Counted from the stretch's first letter, positions 7,600 to 15,397 are shown. The stretch: DNA of 20,903 bases from Clostridia bacterium (GCA_017560175.1 JAFYOK010000005.1:1-20903); one strand, 5' to 3'. The notes: a model not told the origin generated them from the sequence alone. Numbers and translations: made by a program.

Positions 7600-9111
7600 T
7601 TATTTGTCCAGCAGGCTGACACCGGTGATCTCAGCAGGCTGTGCCAGGCCGAGCAGTTCCAGCATGGTGGGTGCCAGGTCACACAGCTTACCATCGTGCA
7701 GCTTCTTGTCGCTGCCAACCAGGATAACGGGGACCAGAGCAGTTGTGTGTGCGGTGAAGGGCTTGCCCTCTTCATCGACCATCTTGTCGGCATTGCCGTG
7801 GTCGGCGGTGATCAGCGCCATGCCGCCCATCTTCTCGATGGATTCGACCAGACGGCCGACACAAGTGTCGACGGTCTCGACCGACTTGACAGCAGCTTCA
7901 AAAACACCGGTATGGCCGACCATATCGCAGTTAGCCAGGTTGAGGATGATAACGTCATACTTGCCGCTCTCGATGGCCTCGCAGCACTTATCGGTGACTT
8001 CGACGGCGCTCATCTCGGGCTGCAGGTCATAAGTTGCAACCTTGGGGGAAGCGACCAGGATACGATCTTCGCCCTCGAAAGAACGCTCTTCGCCGCCGTT
8101 AAAGAAGAAGGTGACGTGGGCGTACTTCTCGGTTTCTGCGATACGCAGCTGGGTCAGACCCTGAGCTGCGATGTACTCGCCGAGGATGTTGGTCAGTACC
8201 TGGGGCTTGAATGCGATGTGGACATTGGGCATGGATGCATCATACTGTGTAAAGCAGACATAGTAAGGCAGGACCATACCGCCTTCACGCTCGAAACCTG
8301 CAAAGTCGGGATCAACCAGTGTACGGGTGATCTCTCTTGCGCGGTCGGGGCGGAAGTTGTAGAAAACAACGCTGTCACGATGCTCGATCTTGGCATCCTC
8401 GACGCAGACAACAGGCTTGACGAACTCATCGGTGACGCCTTCGGCATAGGAAGCCTCGACGGCAGCGATGGGATCGGCATTCTTGATGCCCTCGCCCTTG
8501 ACCAGCGCGTTATAAGCCAGCTCGACGCGGTCCCAGCGATTGTCACGATCCATGGCGTAGAAACGGCCCATGACTGTGGCGATCTTGCAGGACTTGCCCT
8601 CGATGTGGGCGGTCAGCTGACGGACGAAGTCGGCACCCGACATGGGAGGTACGTCGCGGCCGTCCAGGAAGCAATGAACATAGCTCTGGACACCGGCTGC
8701 CTCGCACATATCGATGAGCGCGAACAGGTGGGTAATATGGCTGTGAACGCCGCCGCTGGACAGCAGGCCGTAGAGATGTACGCGACCGCCGTTTGCCTTG
8801 GCATTCTCGATGGCAGCGACCAGCTCGCTGTTCTGCTGGAAATCGCCGTCCATGATCGACTTGGTGATACGAGTCAGTTCCTGATAGACAACACGGCCTG
8901 CGCCGATGTTGGTATGACCGACCTCGCTGTTGCCCATCTGGCCCTCAGGCAGACCAACGGCCATACCCGAGCATTCCAGCTTGGCATTGGGGCAAGCTGC
9001 CAGCAGCTTGTCCATATTGGGTGTGGCAGCCGCATGGATAGCGTCACCGCAGCCCTGATCGCCGCAGCCGTAGCCGTCGAGGATCATTAAAACAAGAGGC
9101 TTCTTGTTCAT
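7600..9111 (-). CDS. gpmI: cofactor-independent phosphoglycerate mutase
   Basis: This enzyme converts 3-phosphoglycerate to 2-phosphoglycerate through a phosphoserine intermediate with two Mn2+ ions. The 503-residue protein belongs to the alkaline-phosphatase superfamily: metal ligand Asp12 in MILDGYG, nucleophile Ser62 in GQMGNSEVGHTNIGAGR, the LLSSGGVHSH and FLDGRDVPP segments, and the late metal site TADHGNADKM. The start at 9111 lies 7 bases beyond the tpiA stop; its ribosome site (AAAGGA) is inside the end of tpiA and rather far away, suggesting translational coupling. A 63-base gap follows before eno, containing the palindrome TAAGATCTTA. Confidence 0.98.
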   Translation of the reverse strand: MNKKPLVLMILDGYGCGDQGCGDAIHAAATPNMDKLLAACPNAKLECSGMAVGLPEGQMGNSEVGHTNIGAGRVVYQELTRITKSIMDGDFQQNSELVAAIENAKANGGRVHLYGLLSSGGVHSHITHLFALIDMCEAAGVQSYVHCFLDGRDVPPMSGADFVRQLTAHIEGKSCKIATVMGRFYAMDRDNRWDRVELAYNALVKGEGIKNADPIAAVEASYAEGVTDEFVKPVVCVEDAKIEHRDSVVFYNFRPDRAREITRTLVDPDFAGFEREGGMVLPYYVCFTQYDASMPNVHIAFKPQVLTNILGEYIAAQGLTQLRIAETEKYAHVTFFFNGGEERSFEGEDRILVASPKVATYDLQPEMSAVEVTDKCCEAIESGKYDVIILNLANCDMVGHTGVFEAAVKSVETVDTCVGRLVESIEKMGGMALITADHGNADKMVDEEGKPFTAHTTALVPVILVGSDKKLHDGKLCDLAPTMLELLGLAQPAEITGVSLLDK

Positions 9112-9118
9112 AGGTAGA

Positions 9119-9904
9119 TTAGTTTCCTTTCAGTTCCTGCTGGGCAGCTTCAATGATACCCGAAAGCTTCTCGACTTCGAGAGACGCGCCGCCGATCAGG
9201 CCGCCGTCAACGTCGGGCATGGCAAACAGGCTGTCGGCATTCTTCTCGCTGAGAGAACCGCCGTAGAGGATGGATACACCGCGTGCGGCTCTGGCACCAT
9301 AGATGGCACGCAGGGTCTCACGGATGGCGCTGCCGACCTCATTGGCCTGCTCGGCTGTGGCCACCTTACCGGTGCCGATGGCCCAGATGGGCTCATAGGC
9401 AATGACCACCTTGCGCAGCTGCTGTGCAGTAATATCTTTGAGAGCGATCTTGAGCTGCATGCGGATATGATCCAGTGCAGCATTATTTTCGCGGATCTCG
9501 AGGCTCTCACCGAGACACACGATGGGGCGCAGGCCGGCTTCCAGAGCTGCCTTTACCTTTTTATTAACGTCACCATCGGTTTCACCGAAATACTGGCGGC
9601 GTTCGGAATGACCGATGATGACGTACTTGACGCCCAGATCGGCCAGCATGGCGCAGGAGACCTCGCCGGTATAAGCGCCCTTATCTGCAAAGTGGCAGTT
9701 CTGTGCGCCGATGGCGATGCGGGTGCCGCGTGCCGCCTTGACCGCTGTTGTCAGGTGGGTAAAGGGGACGCAAAGCACGACGTCACACCATTTTGCGGCT
9801 GCGGCCTTTTCCTTGAGCTGCTGAATGAATTCTTTGCTCTCGCCGGGAAGCTTATTCATCTTCCAGTTGCCGGCAATAATGGTTTTTCTGTATCTTCTGT
9901 TCAT
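9119..9904 (-). CDS. tpiA: triosephosphate isomerase
   Basis: It interconverts dihydroxyacetone phosphate and glyceraldehyde 3-phosphate. The 261-residue TIM barrel shows the substrate-binding Asn13 and Lys15 (AGNWKMN), electrophile His99 (IIGHSERR), catalytic base Glu171 at the start of loop 6 (AYEPIWAIGTGK), and the phosphate-binding YGGS and GGLIGGASL loops. It sits between pgk (21-base gap) and gpmI (7-base gap) in one transcription unit. Confidence 0.98.
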   Translation of the reverse strand: MNRRYRKTIIAGNWKMNKLPGESKEFIQQLKEKAAAAKWCDVVLCVPFTHLTTAVKAARGTRIAIGAQNCHFADKGAYTGEVSCAMLADLGVKYVIIGHSERRQYFGETDGDVNKKVKAALEAGLRPIVCLGESLEIRENNAALDHIRMQLKIALKDITAQQLRKVVIAYEPIWAIGTGKVATAEQANEVGSAIRETLRAIYGARAARGVSILYGGSLSEKNADSLFAMPDVDGGLIGGASLEVEKLSGIIEAAQQELKGN

Positions 9905-9925
9905 GTTAAAGTCGTTCCTGTTCTC

Positions 9926-11116
9926 TTACTTGTCGAGCAGGCAGGTAACGCCGGGCAGTTCAGCGCCTTCCAGGAAGGTGATGGCTGCGCCGCCGCCTGT
10001 GGAAACGTGTGTAACACGATCCTTCAGACCCAGCTTCTCGATGGCTGCAGCAGAGTCGCCGCCGCCGATGATGGAAACAGCGCCGCTGGCTGCAACAGCC
10101 TTGGCGATGCCTTCTGTACCGTGTGCGAACTTGGGCATTTCGAATACGCCGGCAGGACCGTTCCAGATGATGGTCTTGGCGCGCTTGATGATCTCGCTGT
10201 ACTTCTCAACAGTCTTGGGACCGATGTCCATGCCCATGTAATCGTCGGGAATCTCACCGGCGTTAACGGTCATGAAGTTACTGTCGTTGGAGAACTGGTC
10301 TGCAATAACAGTATCGATGGGCAGGTAGATCTTTGTGCCCTTGCTCTCTGCATCTTCGATGATGCCCTTGACCAGGCCCAGGCTCTTGTCATCGCAGATG
10401 GAGCTGCCGATGGTGCCGCCCATAGCCTTGAAGAAGGTATAAGCCATACCGCCGACGACCAGGATGGAGTCGCACTTGCCGACGAAGGAGCCGATCAGAC
10501 CCAGCTTGTCGGAAACCTTGGAACCGCCCATGATGGCGACGAAGGGATGCTCGGGCTCGACCATAGCCTTACCCATAACGGAGATCTCCTTCTCCATCAG
10601 CAGACCGCAGACTGCGGGCAGATACTTGGAGATCATAGCTGTGGAAGCATGCTTTCTGTGTGCTGCGCCGAAAGCGTCGTTGACATAGACATCGGCCAGA
10701 TCTGCCAGATGCTCGGCAAACAGTTCGCTGCCTGCTTCTTCGCCTGCGTCAAAACGCAGATTCTCCAGCATGACGACTTCGCCGGGCTGGATCTCATTGC
10801 ACAGACGTGTAGCTTCCTTGCCGACGGTGTCGAAGCTCATCTTAACGGGAACACCCAGCATATCGGCCAGATGCTTGGCAACGGGTGTCAGAGTATACTT
10901 CATCTTTCTCTCGCCCTTGGGCTTGCCCAGGTGAGAGCAGAGGATAACGGCAGCGCCCTGATCCAGCAGGTAGCGGATGGTGGGCAGCGCCTCACGGATA
11001 CGCTTGTCATTGGTGATGGCACCGTTGCCATCCTGAGGTACGTTGAAGTCGCAGCGGACCAGGACCTTCTTGCCCTTAACGTCGATGTCCTTGACAGATT
11101 TCTTGTTGTACTGCAT
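9926..11116 (-). CDS. pgk: phosphoglycerate kinase
   Basis: This enzyme transfers phosphate from 1,3-bisphosphoglycerate to ADP, the first substrate-level ATP-forming step of glycolysis. The 396-residue two-lobed protein has the signature VLVRCDFNVP near residues 18-27, the HLGKPKG and LENLRFDAGEE segments, the basic motif DAFGAAHRKHAS, and the ATP-binding glycine-rich SIIGGGDSAAAI and STGGGA loops near the C-terminus. GGGGAGAGA precedes ATG 11116. It is the promoter-proximal gene of the glycolysis operon; no gapA or cggR-like regulator is next to it. Confidence 0.98.
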   Translation of the reverse strand: MQYNKKSVKDIDVKGKKVLVRCDFNVPQDGNGAITNDKRIREALPTIRYLLDQGAAVILCSHLGKPKGERKMKYTLTPVAKHLADMLGVPVKMSFDTVGKEATRLCNEIQPGEVVMLENLRFDAGEEAGSELFAEHLADLADVYVNDAFGAAHRKHASTAMISKYLPAVCGLLMEKEISVMGKAMVEPEHPFVAIMGGSKVSDKLGLIGSFVGKCDSILVVGGMAYTFFKAMGGTIGSSICDDKSLGLVKGIIEDAESKGTKIYLPIDTVIADQFSNDSNFMTVNAGEIPDDYMGMDIGPKTVEKYSEIIKRAKTIIWNGPAGVFEMPKFAHGTEGIAKAVAASGAVSIIGGGDSAAAIEKLGLKDRVTHVSTGGGAAITFLEGAELPGVTCLLDK

Positions 11117-11230
11117 AGAAAATCTCTCCCCATATTTTAATAATATTGTGGTGTTTCTTTCTGTATCTGCAGCCGAACCCTTGCAGAAATGCGCTGTCGT
11201 TACGGGCGTCAGCGCAGGATCGGCCCATAC
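11117..11230 (-). promoter_or_regulatory. structured 5' leader of the glycolysis operon
   Basis: The predicted transcript has about 113 bases before pgk. Two inverted repeats are visible: GCGCTG/CAGCGC enclosing 13 bases (11191-11215) and CTGCA/TGCAG (11167-11186). There is no T run after them, so they are not an obvious terminator, and I do not recognise a known riboswitch or protein-binding leader. The last stretch is AT-rich and ends in the pgk ribosome site. Confidence 0.45.
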
Positions 11231-11236
11231 AGTTTC

Positions 11237-11265
11237 ATTATAGACTAAAAAATAGACACTTTCAA
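11237..11265 (-). promoter_or_regulatory. strong sigma-A promoter of pgk-tpiA-gpmI-eno
   Basis: On the minus strand TTGAAA (11260-11265) and a perfect TATAAT (11237-11242) are separated by 17 bases. Transcription would start near 11230. Confidence 0.85.
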
Positions 11266-11342
11266 GGCAATTCAGCCCTGTTTTATCTGTTTTTCAGAAT
11301 ATTTTGCAGGATTTTAATTGTTTTTCAAGCGCAGCGTCTATT

Positions 11343-11471
11343 GAATGCCCCGCAGGGTCCGAAACTCGTCCCCCGGGCGAATATCACTCCCAAAGGGAAT
11401 ATCACTCGCCGCAAGGCGAATATACCCCGCACTTTTGTGCGGATATCGCTGGTGTGACCAAATATCACACC
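11343..11471. repeat. tandem array of short hairpins joined by AATATCAC spacers
   Basis: Five copies of an AATATCAC-like spacer (starting near 11380, 11398, 11419, 11442 and 11461) recur every 18-23 bases. Between them lie different small perfect hairpins: CGTCC/GGGCG, TCCC-AAA-GGGA, TCGCC-GCAA-GGCGA, CCGCAC-TTTT-GTGCGG and GGTGTGA/TCACACC; a further CCC/GGG hairpin lies near 11348. The arm sequences differ while pairing is kept, so structure rather than sequence is conserved. The last hairpin contains the trmL stop codon. No T run follows, so it is not an ordinary terminator. I recall similar ATATCAC-linked hairpins in other Clostridia genomes but cannot verify this here. Confidence 0.75.
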
Positions 11472-11965
11472 ATTCGATCGTCCAATCCGGTCAGCTGTCC
11501 TTCATCCTCCAAGCCCGGGAAGTCTAACTGTCTGAGCGCTTCATAAAGCACAACTGCCACAGAATTGGAAAGATTCAAAGAGCGTGCATCCTTGACCATA
11601 GGGATGCGGATACAGTTTTCATAGTTGCGCTCCAACAGCGCTTCGGGCAGACCGCGGGACTCCTTGCCGAACATGATATAATCACCATCTTCAAACTTTG
11701 CAGCAGTGTGACGGCGAGGCGCTTTGGTGCTGGCATAATGGATGCGCGCACCGGGATTGCGCTCCATGAAGTCTTCGAGGTTTTCATACTGGGTGATGTC
11801 GACCAGATACCAGTAGTCCAGACCGGCACGCTTGAGGTGCTTATCGGTGATCTCAAAGCCGAAAGGCTTGATGAGATGCAGACGGGTATGGGTCGCGCCG
11901 CAGGTACGGGCGATGTTGCCTGTATTAAAATGGATCTCCGGCTCAAAAAGAACGATATTGAGCAT
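11465..11965 (-). CDS. trmL: tRNA (cytidine/uridine 34-2'-O)-methyltransferase, SPOUT family
   Basis: It methylates the ribose of the wobble nucleotide of tRNA-Leu using S-adenosylmethionine. The 166 residues match the short single-domain TrmL type. The trefoil-knot motifs are visible: NIVLFEPEIHFNTGNIARTC at the N-terminus, LIKPFGFEITDKHLKRAGLDYW, the SAM-loop GKESRGLPEALL, and RIPMVKDARSLNLSNSVAVVLYEALRQ near the C-terminus. The frame is open upstream to 12028, but ATG 11965 has AGGAGG 7 bases before it and the canonical N-terminus. Its last codons (MV and TGA) form part of the hairpin array. It stands alone between repeat regions. Confidence 0.93.
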   Translation of the reverse strand: MLNIVLFEPEIHFNTGNIARTCGATHTRLHLIKPFGFEITDKHLKRAGLDYWYLVDITQYENLEDFMERNPGARIHYASTKAPRRHTAAKFEDGDYIMFGKESRGLPEALLERNYENCIRIPMVKDARSLNLSNSVAVVLYEALRQLDFPGLEDEGQLTGLDDRMV

Positions 11966-11999
11966 GGTTTTTCCTCCTGTTTGGTTTTTCCTGACCTTC

Positions 12000-12028
12000 A
12001 TCTTAGCCCAATATAAAGAAGAAAGCAA
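12000..12028 (-). promoter_or_regulatory. candidate promoter of trmL
   Basis: TTGCTT (12023-12028), 17 bases, then TAAGAT (12000-12005) on the minus strand. Position relative to the trmL ribosome site is sensible; the -35 is weak. Confidence 0.4.
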
Positions 12029-12048
12029 GAAAAACAGCCTGTGTTCTG

Positions 12049-12094
12049 GCTTCCCTTGGTAAGGGGAGCTGGCTGCGAAGCAGACTGAAGGGTT
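12049..12094. repeat. short hairpin repeat related to the neighbouring intergenic repeat
   Basis: Two adjacent hairpins are visible: TTCCCTT-GGT-AAGGGGA and CTGC-GAA-GCAG, ending in ACTGAAGGG. The CTTCCC arm resembles the ends of the larger element that starts 25 bases downstream, so this is probably a fragment or variant of the same family. No coding sequence overlaps it. Confidence 0.55.
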
Positions 12095-12118
12095 TGTTTA
12101 TCTGATTTTTCGCTTTAC

Positions 12119-12256
12119 AGCCTTCCCTTGAGGGAAGGGGGACCGCTTTAGCGGTGGATGAGTGTGCCCGTTAGGGCATATTCAATACGGCCCAAGGGCC
12201 GCCCTCATCCGTCATTGTCCGTACCGGCCAATGCCACCTTCCCCTTGGGGAAGGCT
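12119..12256. repeat. multi-hairpin intergenic repeat, copy A
   Basis: About 138 bases bounded by inverted CCTTCCC-type hairpins (AGCCTTCCC...GGGAAGG on the left, CCTTCCCCTTGGGGAAGGCT on the right). Inside are ACCGC-TTTA-GCGGT, TGCCC-GTTA-GGGCA, CGGCCC-AA-GGGCCG and CATTG/CAATG arms, with GGATGAG and CTCATCC framing the middle. A second copy lies at 17625-17757. It carries no open frame of interest and resembles a small non-autonomous or structured element. It ends 2 bases before the secA terminator T run. Confidence 0.85.
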
Positions 12257-12257
12257 A

Positions 12258-12291
12258 TAAAAAAGCCTGCTGCGAAAAATCGCAGCAGGCT
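12258..12291 (-). terminator. rho-independent terminator downstream of secA
   Basis: AGCCTGCTGCG and CGCAGCAGGCT form an 11-bp stem with a 6-base loop (12264-12291), followed on the minus strand by TTTTTTAT. It lies about 190 bases after the secA stop, beyond the duplicated secA tail, so the secA transcript probably includes that whole insert. Confidence 0.9.
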
Positions 12292-12297
12292 CTTATT

Positions 12298-12357
12298 TTA
12301 TTGATTTTTACCGCAGCACTTTTTATATTTCAGACCGCTTCCGCAGGGGCAGAGGTC
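12298..12357 (-). repeat. second copy of the secA 3' end (SEC-C motif), probable pseudogene fragment or att-like duplication
   Basis: These 60 bases match the last 60 bases of secA (12482-12541) at 56 positions and encode the same DLCPCGSGLKYKKCCGKNQ plus TAA stop. All four differences are third-codon, synonymous transitions. The copy is in a different frame from secA, and the frame upstream has no ATG, so it should not be translated as part of SecA. The two copies flank a 124-base insert. Confidence 0.85.
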
Positions 12358-12481
12358 CAGATCGCGGCTGCTTCTGCGGAAGCAGCAAAATCGGCCTTGC
12401 CGACGCGATCTTCGGGCGGAAACCGCGTTTCCCCCGAATGCCCCCTTCCGCTCTCCGAGGGGACGAGGGATTTTGGCTTAA
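12358..12481. repeat. structured insert between the two secA tails
   Basis: The insert contains a compact three-way junction at 12360-12410: outer stem GATCGCG/CGCGATC (7 bp), arm GCTGCTTC/GAAGCAGC (8 bp, TGCG loop) and arm TCGGC/GCCGA. Next to it, 12411-12438 forms a near-perfect hairpin, TTCGGG-c-GGAAAC / GTTTCC-CCCGAA. A CCCC/GGGG pairing follows. It has no convincing gene, and its flanking direct repeat is described separately. Confidence 0.65.
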
Positions 12482-15223
12482 TTACTGGTTCTTACCGCAG
12501 CACTTCTTATATTTCAGACCGCTTCCGCAGGGGCAGAGGTCATTGCGTCCGACCTTCTGCGTCTTTGTGACCGGCTTCTTGGCAATGGTCCCATCGCCTG
12601 CACCTGCTGCCGAAGTCTCCTTGGCAACACGCTCACGCTGAGGCTCAGCAGCACCCTGGATACGGGCCAGATAGATGAAACGGGCGGTACGGGTACGGAT
12701 CTGTCCGATCATTTCGTCGAACATATCCATGCCCTGGCGCTTATACTCCTCGATGGGGCTGACCTGGGCATAGGCATTGAGGCCGATACCGCGGCGCAGT
12801 TCGTGCATGGCATCGATGTGATCCATCCACAGCTGGTCAACACTCTTGAGCAGAATGACACGCTCCAGCTCACGCATGATGGGGCTGCCGATATCCTGCT
12901 CCTTCAGCTCATAGTATTCCAGGGCCTTTTCGGTCAGAATGTCGGTCATATCCTGCGCTGTGGAGATCGGCTTACCTTCCTTATTGAGCAGCAGCTGACC
13001 GGGGAAGATAAAGACGCCGCTGAATGTGCGCAGAATGCGCTCGATCTGCTCGCGGGAAAGGGTGGCGCTGCCTTCGGCAACTTCGTTGACACGCTGGCTG
13101 ATCCATTCGCGGACCATATTCAGAATACGTTCCTTGAGCTCGGCACCGTCCAGAACGTCGGCACGCTGCTTATAGATGATATCGCGCTGGTGGCTCATGA
13201 CATTGTCATATTCCAGAACGCTCTTACGGGACAGGAAGTTGCGGCCTTCGACCTTCTTCTGGGCATTCTCGATGGCACCCGACAGCATCTTATGCTCAAT
13301 GGGCATATCATCTTCAACGCCCAGCGACTCAAACATGCCCTGGATGCGCTCAGAGCCGAACAGACGCATGAGGTCATCTTCCAGCGACAGATAGAATGTG
13401 CTCTCGCCGGGGTCGCCCTGACGGCCGGCACGGCCGCGGAGCTGGTTATCGATACGGCGGCTCTCGTGGCGCTCAGTACCCAGAATACACAGACCGCCTG
13501 CAGCACGGACCTGCTGGCCGTTCTGCTCGCAGACTACCTTATGCTCCTGCAGCTTCTCACGATAGAAGGCACGGGCCTCCAGGATCTCGGGGTCTTCGGT
13601 ATTGGTAAAGCCGATGGCTTCGTTGATCATATTGTCATCATAGCCTGCCTTGGCCAGATCGGCCTTGGCCATGAACTCAGGGTTACCACCCAGCATGATG
13701 TCGGTACCACGGCCTGCCATGTTGGTGGCAATGGTAACGGTGCCCAGCTGACCGGCCTGTGCGACGATGGCCGCTTCCTTTTCATGGTGCTTGGCATTGA
13801 GGACCTGATGGGGAACGCCCTCTCTCTTAAGCAGGACCGACAGCAGTTCACTCTTTTCGATGGATGTTGTACCGACCAGAACGGGCTGACCCTTCTGATA
13901 GCACGCCTTGATCTTCTGAATGACTGCCATATACTTGCCCTTCTGATTCTTGAAGACAACGTCGGCATTGTCCTTACGGATCATGGGCTTATTGGTGGGG
14001 ATCTCGATGACGTCCAGAGCGTAGATGTGACGGAACTCGTCCTCCTCGGTCAGCGCAGTACCGGTCATACCCGACAGCTTGCTGTAGAGACGGAAGTAGT
14101 TCTGGAAGGTAATGGTGGCCAGGGTCTTGCTTTCACGCAGAACGGTGACGCCTTCCTTTGCCTCGATGGCCTGGTGCAGACCTTCCGAATAACGGCGGCC
14201 AAACATCATACGGCCGGTGAACTCATCAACAATAACGATCTCGTCATCCTTAATGACATAGTCGATATCTTTCTTCATGCAGCCACGAGCCTTGATGGCC
14301 TGGTTGATGTGGTGCAGCAGGGTGGCGTTTTCGGGATCCATGAGGTTCTCGACCTTGAAGAAGGCCTCGGCTTTGGTAACACCACGGGGGGTGATGGTGG
14401 CGCTGTGGCGCTTTTCGTCGACGATGTAATCGGCCTCGATATCATCCTGGCTCTCCTTGTCGTCGACTTCAACAACGGTGATGTGGCTGAGGGTGCGGGC
14501 AAAGTTATCGGCCAGTTTATAAAGGTCGGTGCTCTTGTCGCCCTGTCCCGAAATGATCAGAGGGGTACGTGCTTCATCGATCAGAATGGAGTCGACCTCG
14601 TCGACGATGGCAAAGAAGTGGCCGCGCTGGACCTGTTCTTCCTTATAGATGGCCATGTTGTCGCGCAGATAGTCGAAACCGATCTCGTTGTTGGTGCCGT
14701 AAGTAATGTCGCAGGCATAGGCTTCACGGCGAGCAGCATTGGTCAGGCCATGGATCAGAACACCGCAGCTCATACCCATAAAGCGATAGACCTTACCCAT
14801 CAGCTCGCCCTGATACTTGGCCAGGTAGTCGTTGACGGTGACAATATGAACGCCCTTGCCGGCCAACGCATTGAGGTAAGCAGGCAATGTCGCGGTCAGA
14901 GTCTTACCTTCACCGGTCTTCATTTCGGCAATACGGCCCTGGTGCAGAACGATACCGCCGATCAGCTGGACACGGAAGGGATACTGGCCCAGAACTCTGC
15001 GGCAGGCCTCACGGAAGGCGGCAAATGCCTCGGGCAGAATATCGTCGAGGGTCTCACCGGCAGCCAGACGGCCCTGCAGACGAGGGGTCTCGGCCTGCAG
15101 CTGGGCATCGGTCATAGCGGCATATTTGTCGCCCATGGCTTCGATGGCATCGACGATCTTGTTCAGTTTTTTCAGTTCGCGCTTGGAGGTATCTCCAAAG
15201 AGCATTTTGAGAAATCCTGCCAT
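12482..15223 (-). CDS. secA: preprotein translocase ATPase SecA
   Basis: SecA is the cytoplasmic motor that pushes unfolded precursors through SecYEG. The 913-residue protein begins MAGFLKMLFGDTSKRELKKLNK; it has Walker A MKTGEGKT at 101-108, Walker B with DEVD at 208-211 followed by SILIDEARTPLIISG, the second nucleotide-binding fold (VGTTSIEKSELLS, TNMAGRGTDIMLGGNPEF, DNQLRGRAGRQGDPGES), helical scaffold, and a C-terminal zinc-binding SEC-C motif CPCGSGLKYKKCC at the very end. AAGGAG lies 8 bases before ATG 15223. It is divergent from prfB. Its 3' end is repeated downstream. Confidence 0.98.
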   Translation of the reverse strand: MAGFLKMLFGDTSKRELKKLNKIVDAIEAMGDKYAAMTDAQLQAETPRLQGRLAAGETLDDILPEAFAAFREACRRVLGQYPFRVQLIGGIVLHQGRIAEMKTGEGKTLTATLPAYLNALAGKGVHIVTVNDYLAKYQGELMGKVYRFMGMSCGVLIHGLTNAARREAYACDITYGTNNEIGFDYLRDNMAIYKEEQVQRGHFFAIVDEVDSILIDEARTPLIISGQGDKSTDLYKLADNFARTLSHITVVEVDDKESQDDIEADYIVDEKRHSATITPRGVTKAEAFFKVENLMDPENATLLHHINQAIKARGCMKKDIDYVIKDDEIVIVDEFTGRMMFGRRYSEGLHQAIEAKEGVTVLRESKTLATITFQNYFRLYSKLSGMTGTALTEEDEFRHIYALDVIEIPTNKPMIRKDNADVVFKNQKGKYMAVIQKIKACYQKGQPVLVGTTSIEKSELLSVLLKREGVPHQVLNAKHHEKEAAIVAQAGQLGTVTIATNMAGRGTDIMLGGNPEFMAKADLAKAGYDDNMINEAIGFTNTEDPEILEARAFYREKLQEHKVVCEQNGQQVRAAGGLCILGTERHESRRIDNQLRGRAGRQGDPGESTFYLSLEDDLMRLFGSERIQGMFESLGVEDDMPIEHKMLSGAIENAQKKVEGRNFLSRKSVLEYDNVMSHQRDIIYKQRADVLDGAELKERILNMVREWISQRVNEVAEGSATLSREQIERILRTFSGVFIFPGQLLLNKEGKPISTAQDMTDILTEKALEYYELKEQDIGSPIMRELERVILLKSVDQLWMDHIDAMHELRRGIGLNAYAQVSPIEEYKRQGMDMFDEMIGQIRTRTARFIYLARIQGAAEPQRERVAKETSAAGAGDGTIAKKPVTKTQKVGRNDLCPCGSGLKYKKCCGKNQ

Positions 15224-15263
15224 ATATAAATCTCCTTAAGTGGTCATAATTGCATTCATATCA

Positions 15264-15295
15264 AATATTATACCACACCCTGCAAAAAAACAATG
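15264..15295 (-). promoter_or_regulatory. candidate secA promoter (extended -10)
   Basis: A perfect TATAAT (15267-15272) preceded by TGG forms an extended -10 on the minus strand. No good -35 is found at 17 bases; TTGTTT at 15 bases is the nearest. Transcription would begin near 15260, giving a leader of about 37 bases. Confidence 0.55.
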
Positions 15296-15322
15296 ACTTT
15301 TTCGTGAATTCACACTTTCTTC

Positions 15323-15351
15323 TTTACACAAAGGCATTGATTTAGTATAAT
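15323..15351 (+). promoter_or_regulatory. sigma-A promoter 1 of prfB
   Basis: TTTACA (15323-15328), a 17-base spacer and perfect TATAAT (15346-15351). It would give a leader of about 90 bases. Confidence 0.75.
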
Positions 15352-15397
15352 TAAAGGGTATATCGTGCGAAAATCTCCCCTTTTTCGGAGTTTGTTC

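Noticed and set aside
11117..11230. known riboswitch in the pgk leader
   Set aside because: No conserved core of a riboswitch class that I know could be matched; only simple inverted repeats are visible.
11343..11471. CRISPR array
   Set aside because: The constant part is only about 8 bases and the variable parts are self-complementary hairpins; spacing is uneven and no cas gene is present.
12298..12481. translation of the second SEC-C copy by frameshift or readthrough from secA
   Set aside because: The distal copy is in the +1 frame, and that frame has a TAA right after the secA stop, so neither readthrough nor a shift at the stop would reach it.
12301..12570. plus-strand frame of 89 codons across the secA tail duplication
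   Set aside because: It is antisense to two SEC-C coding copies and a hairpin-rich insert; no ribosome site.
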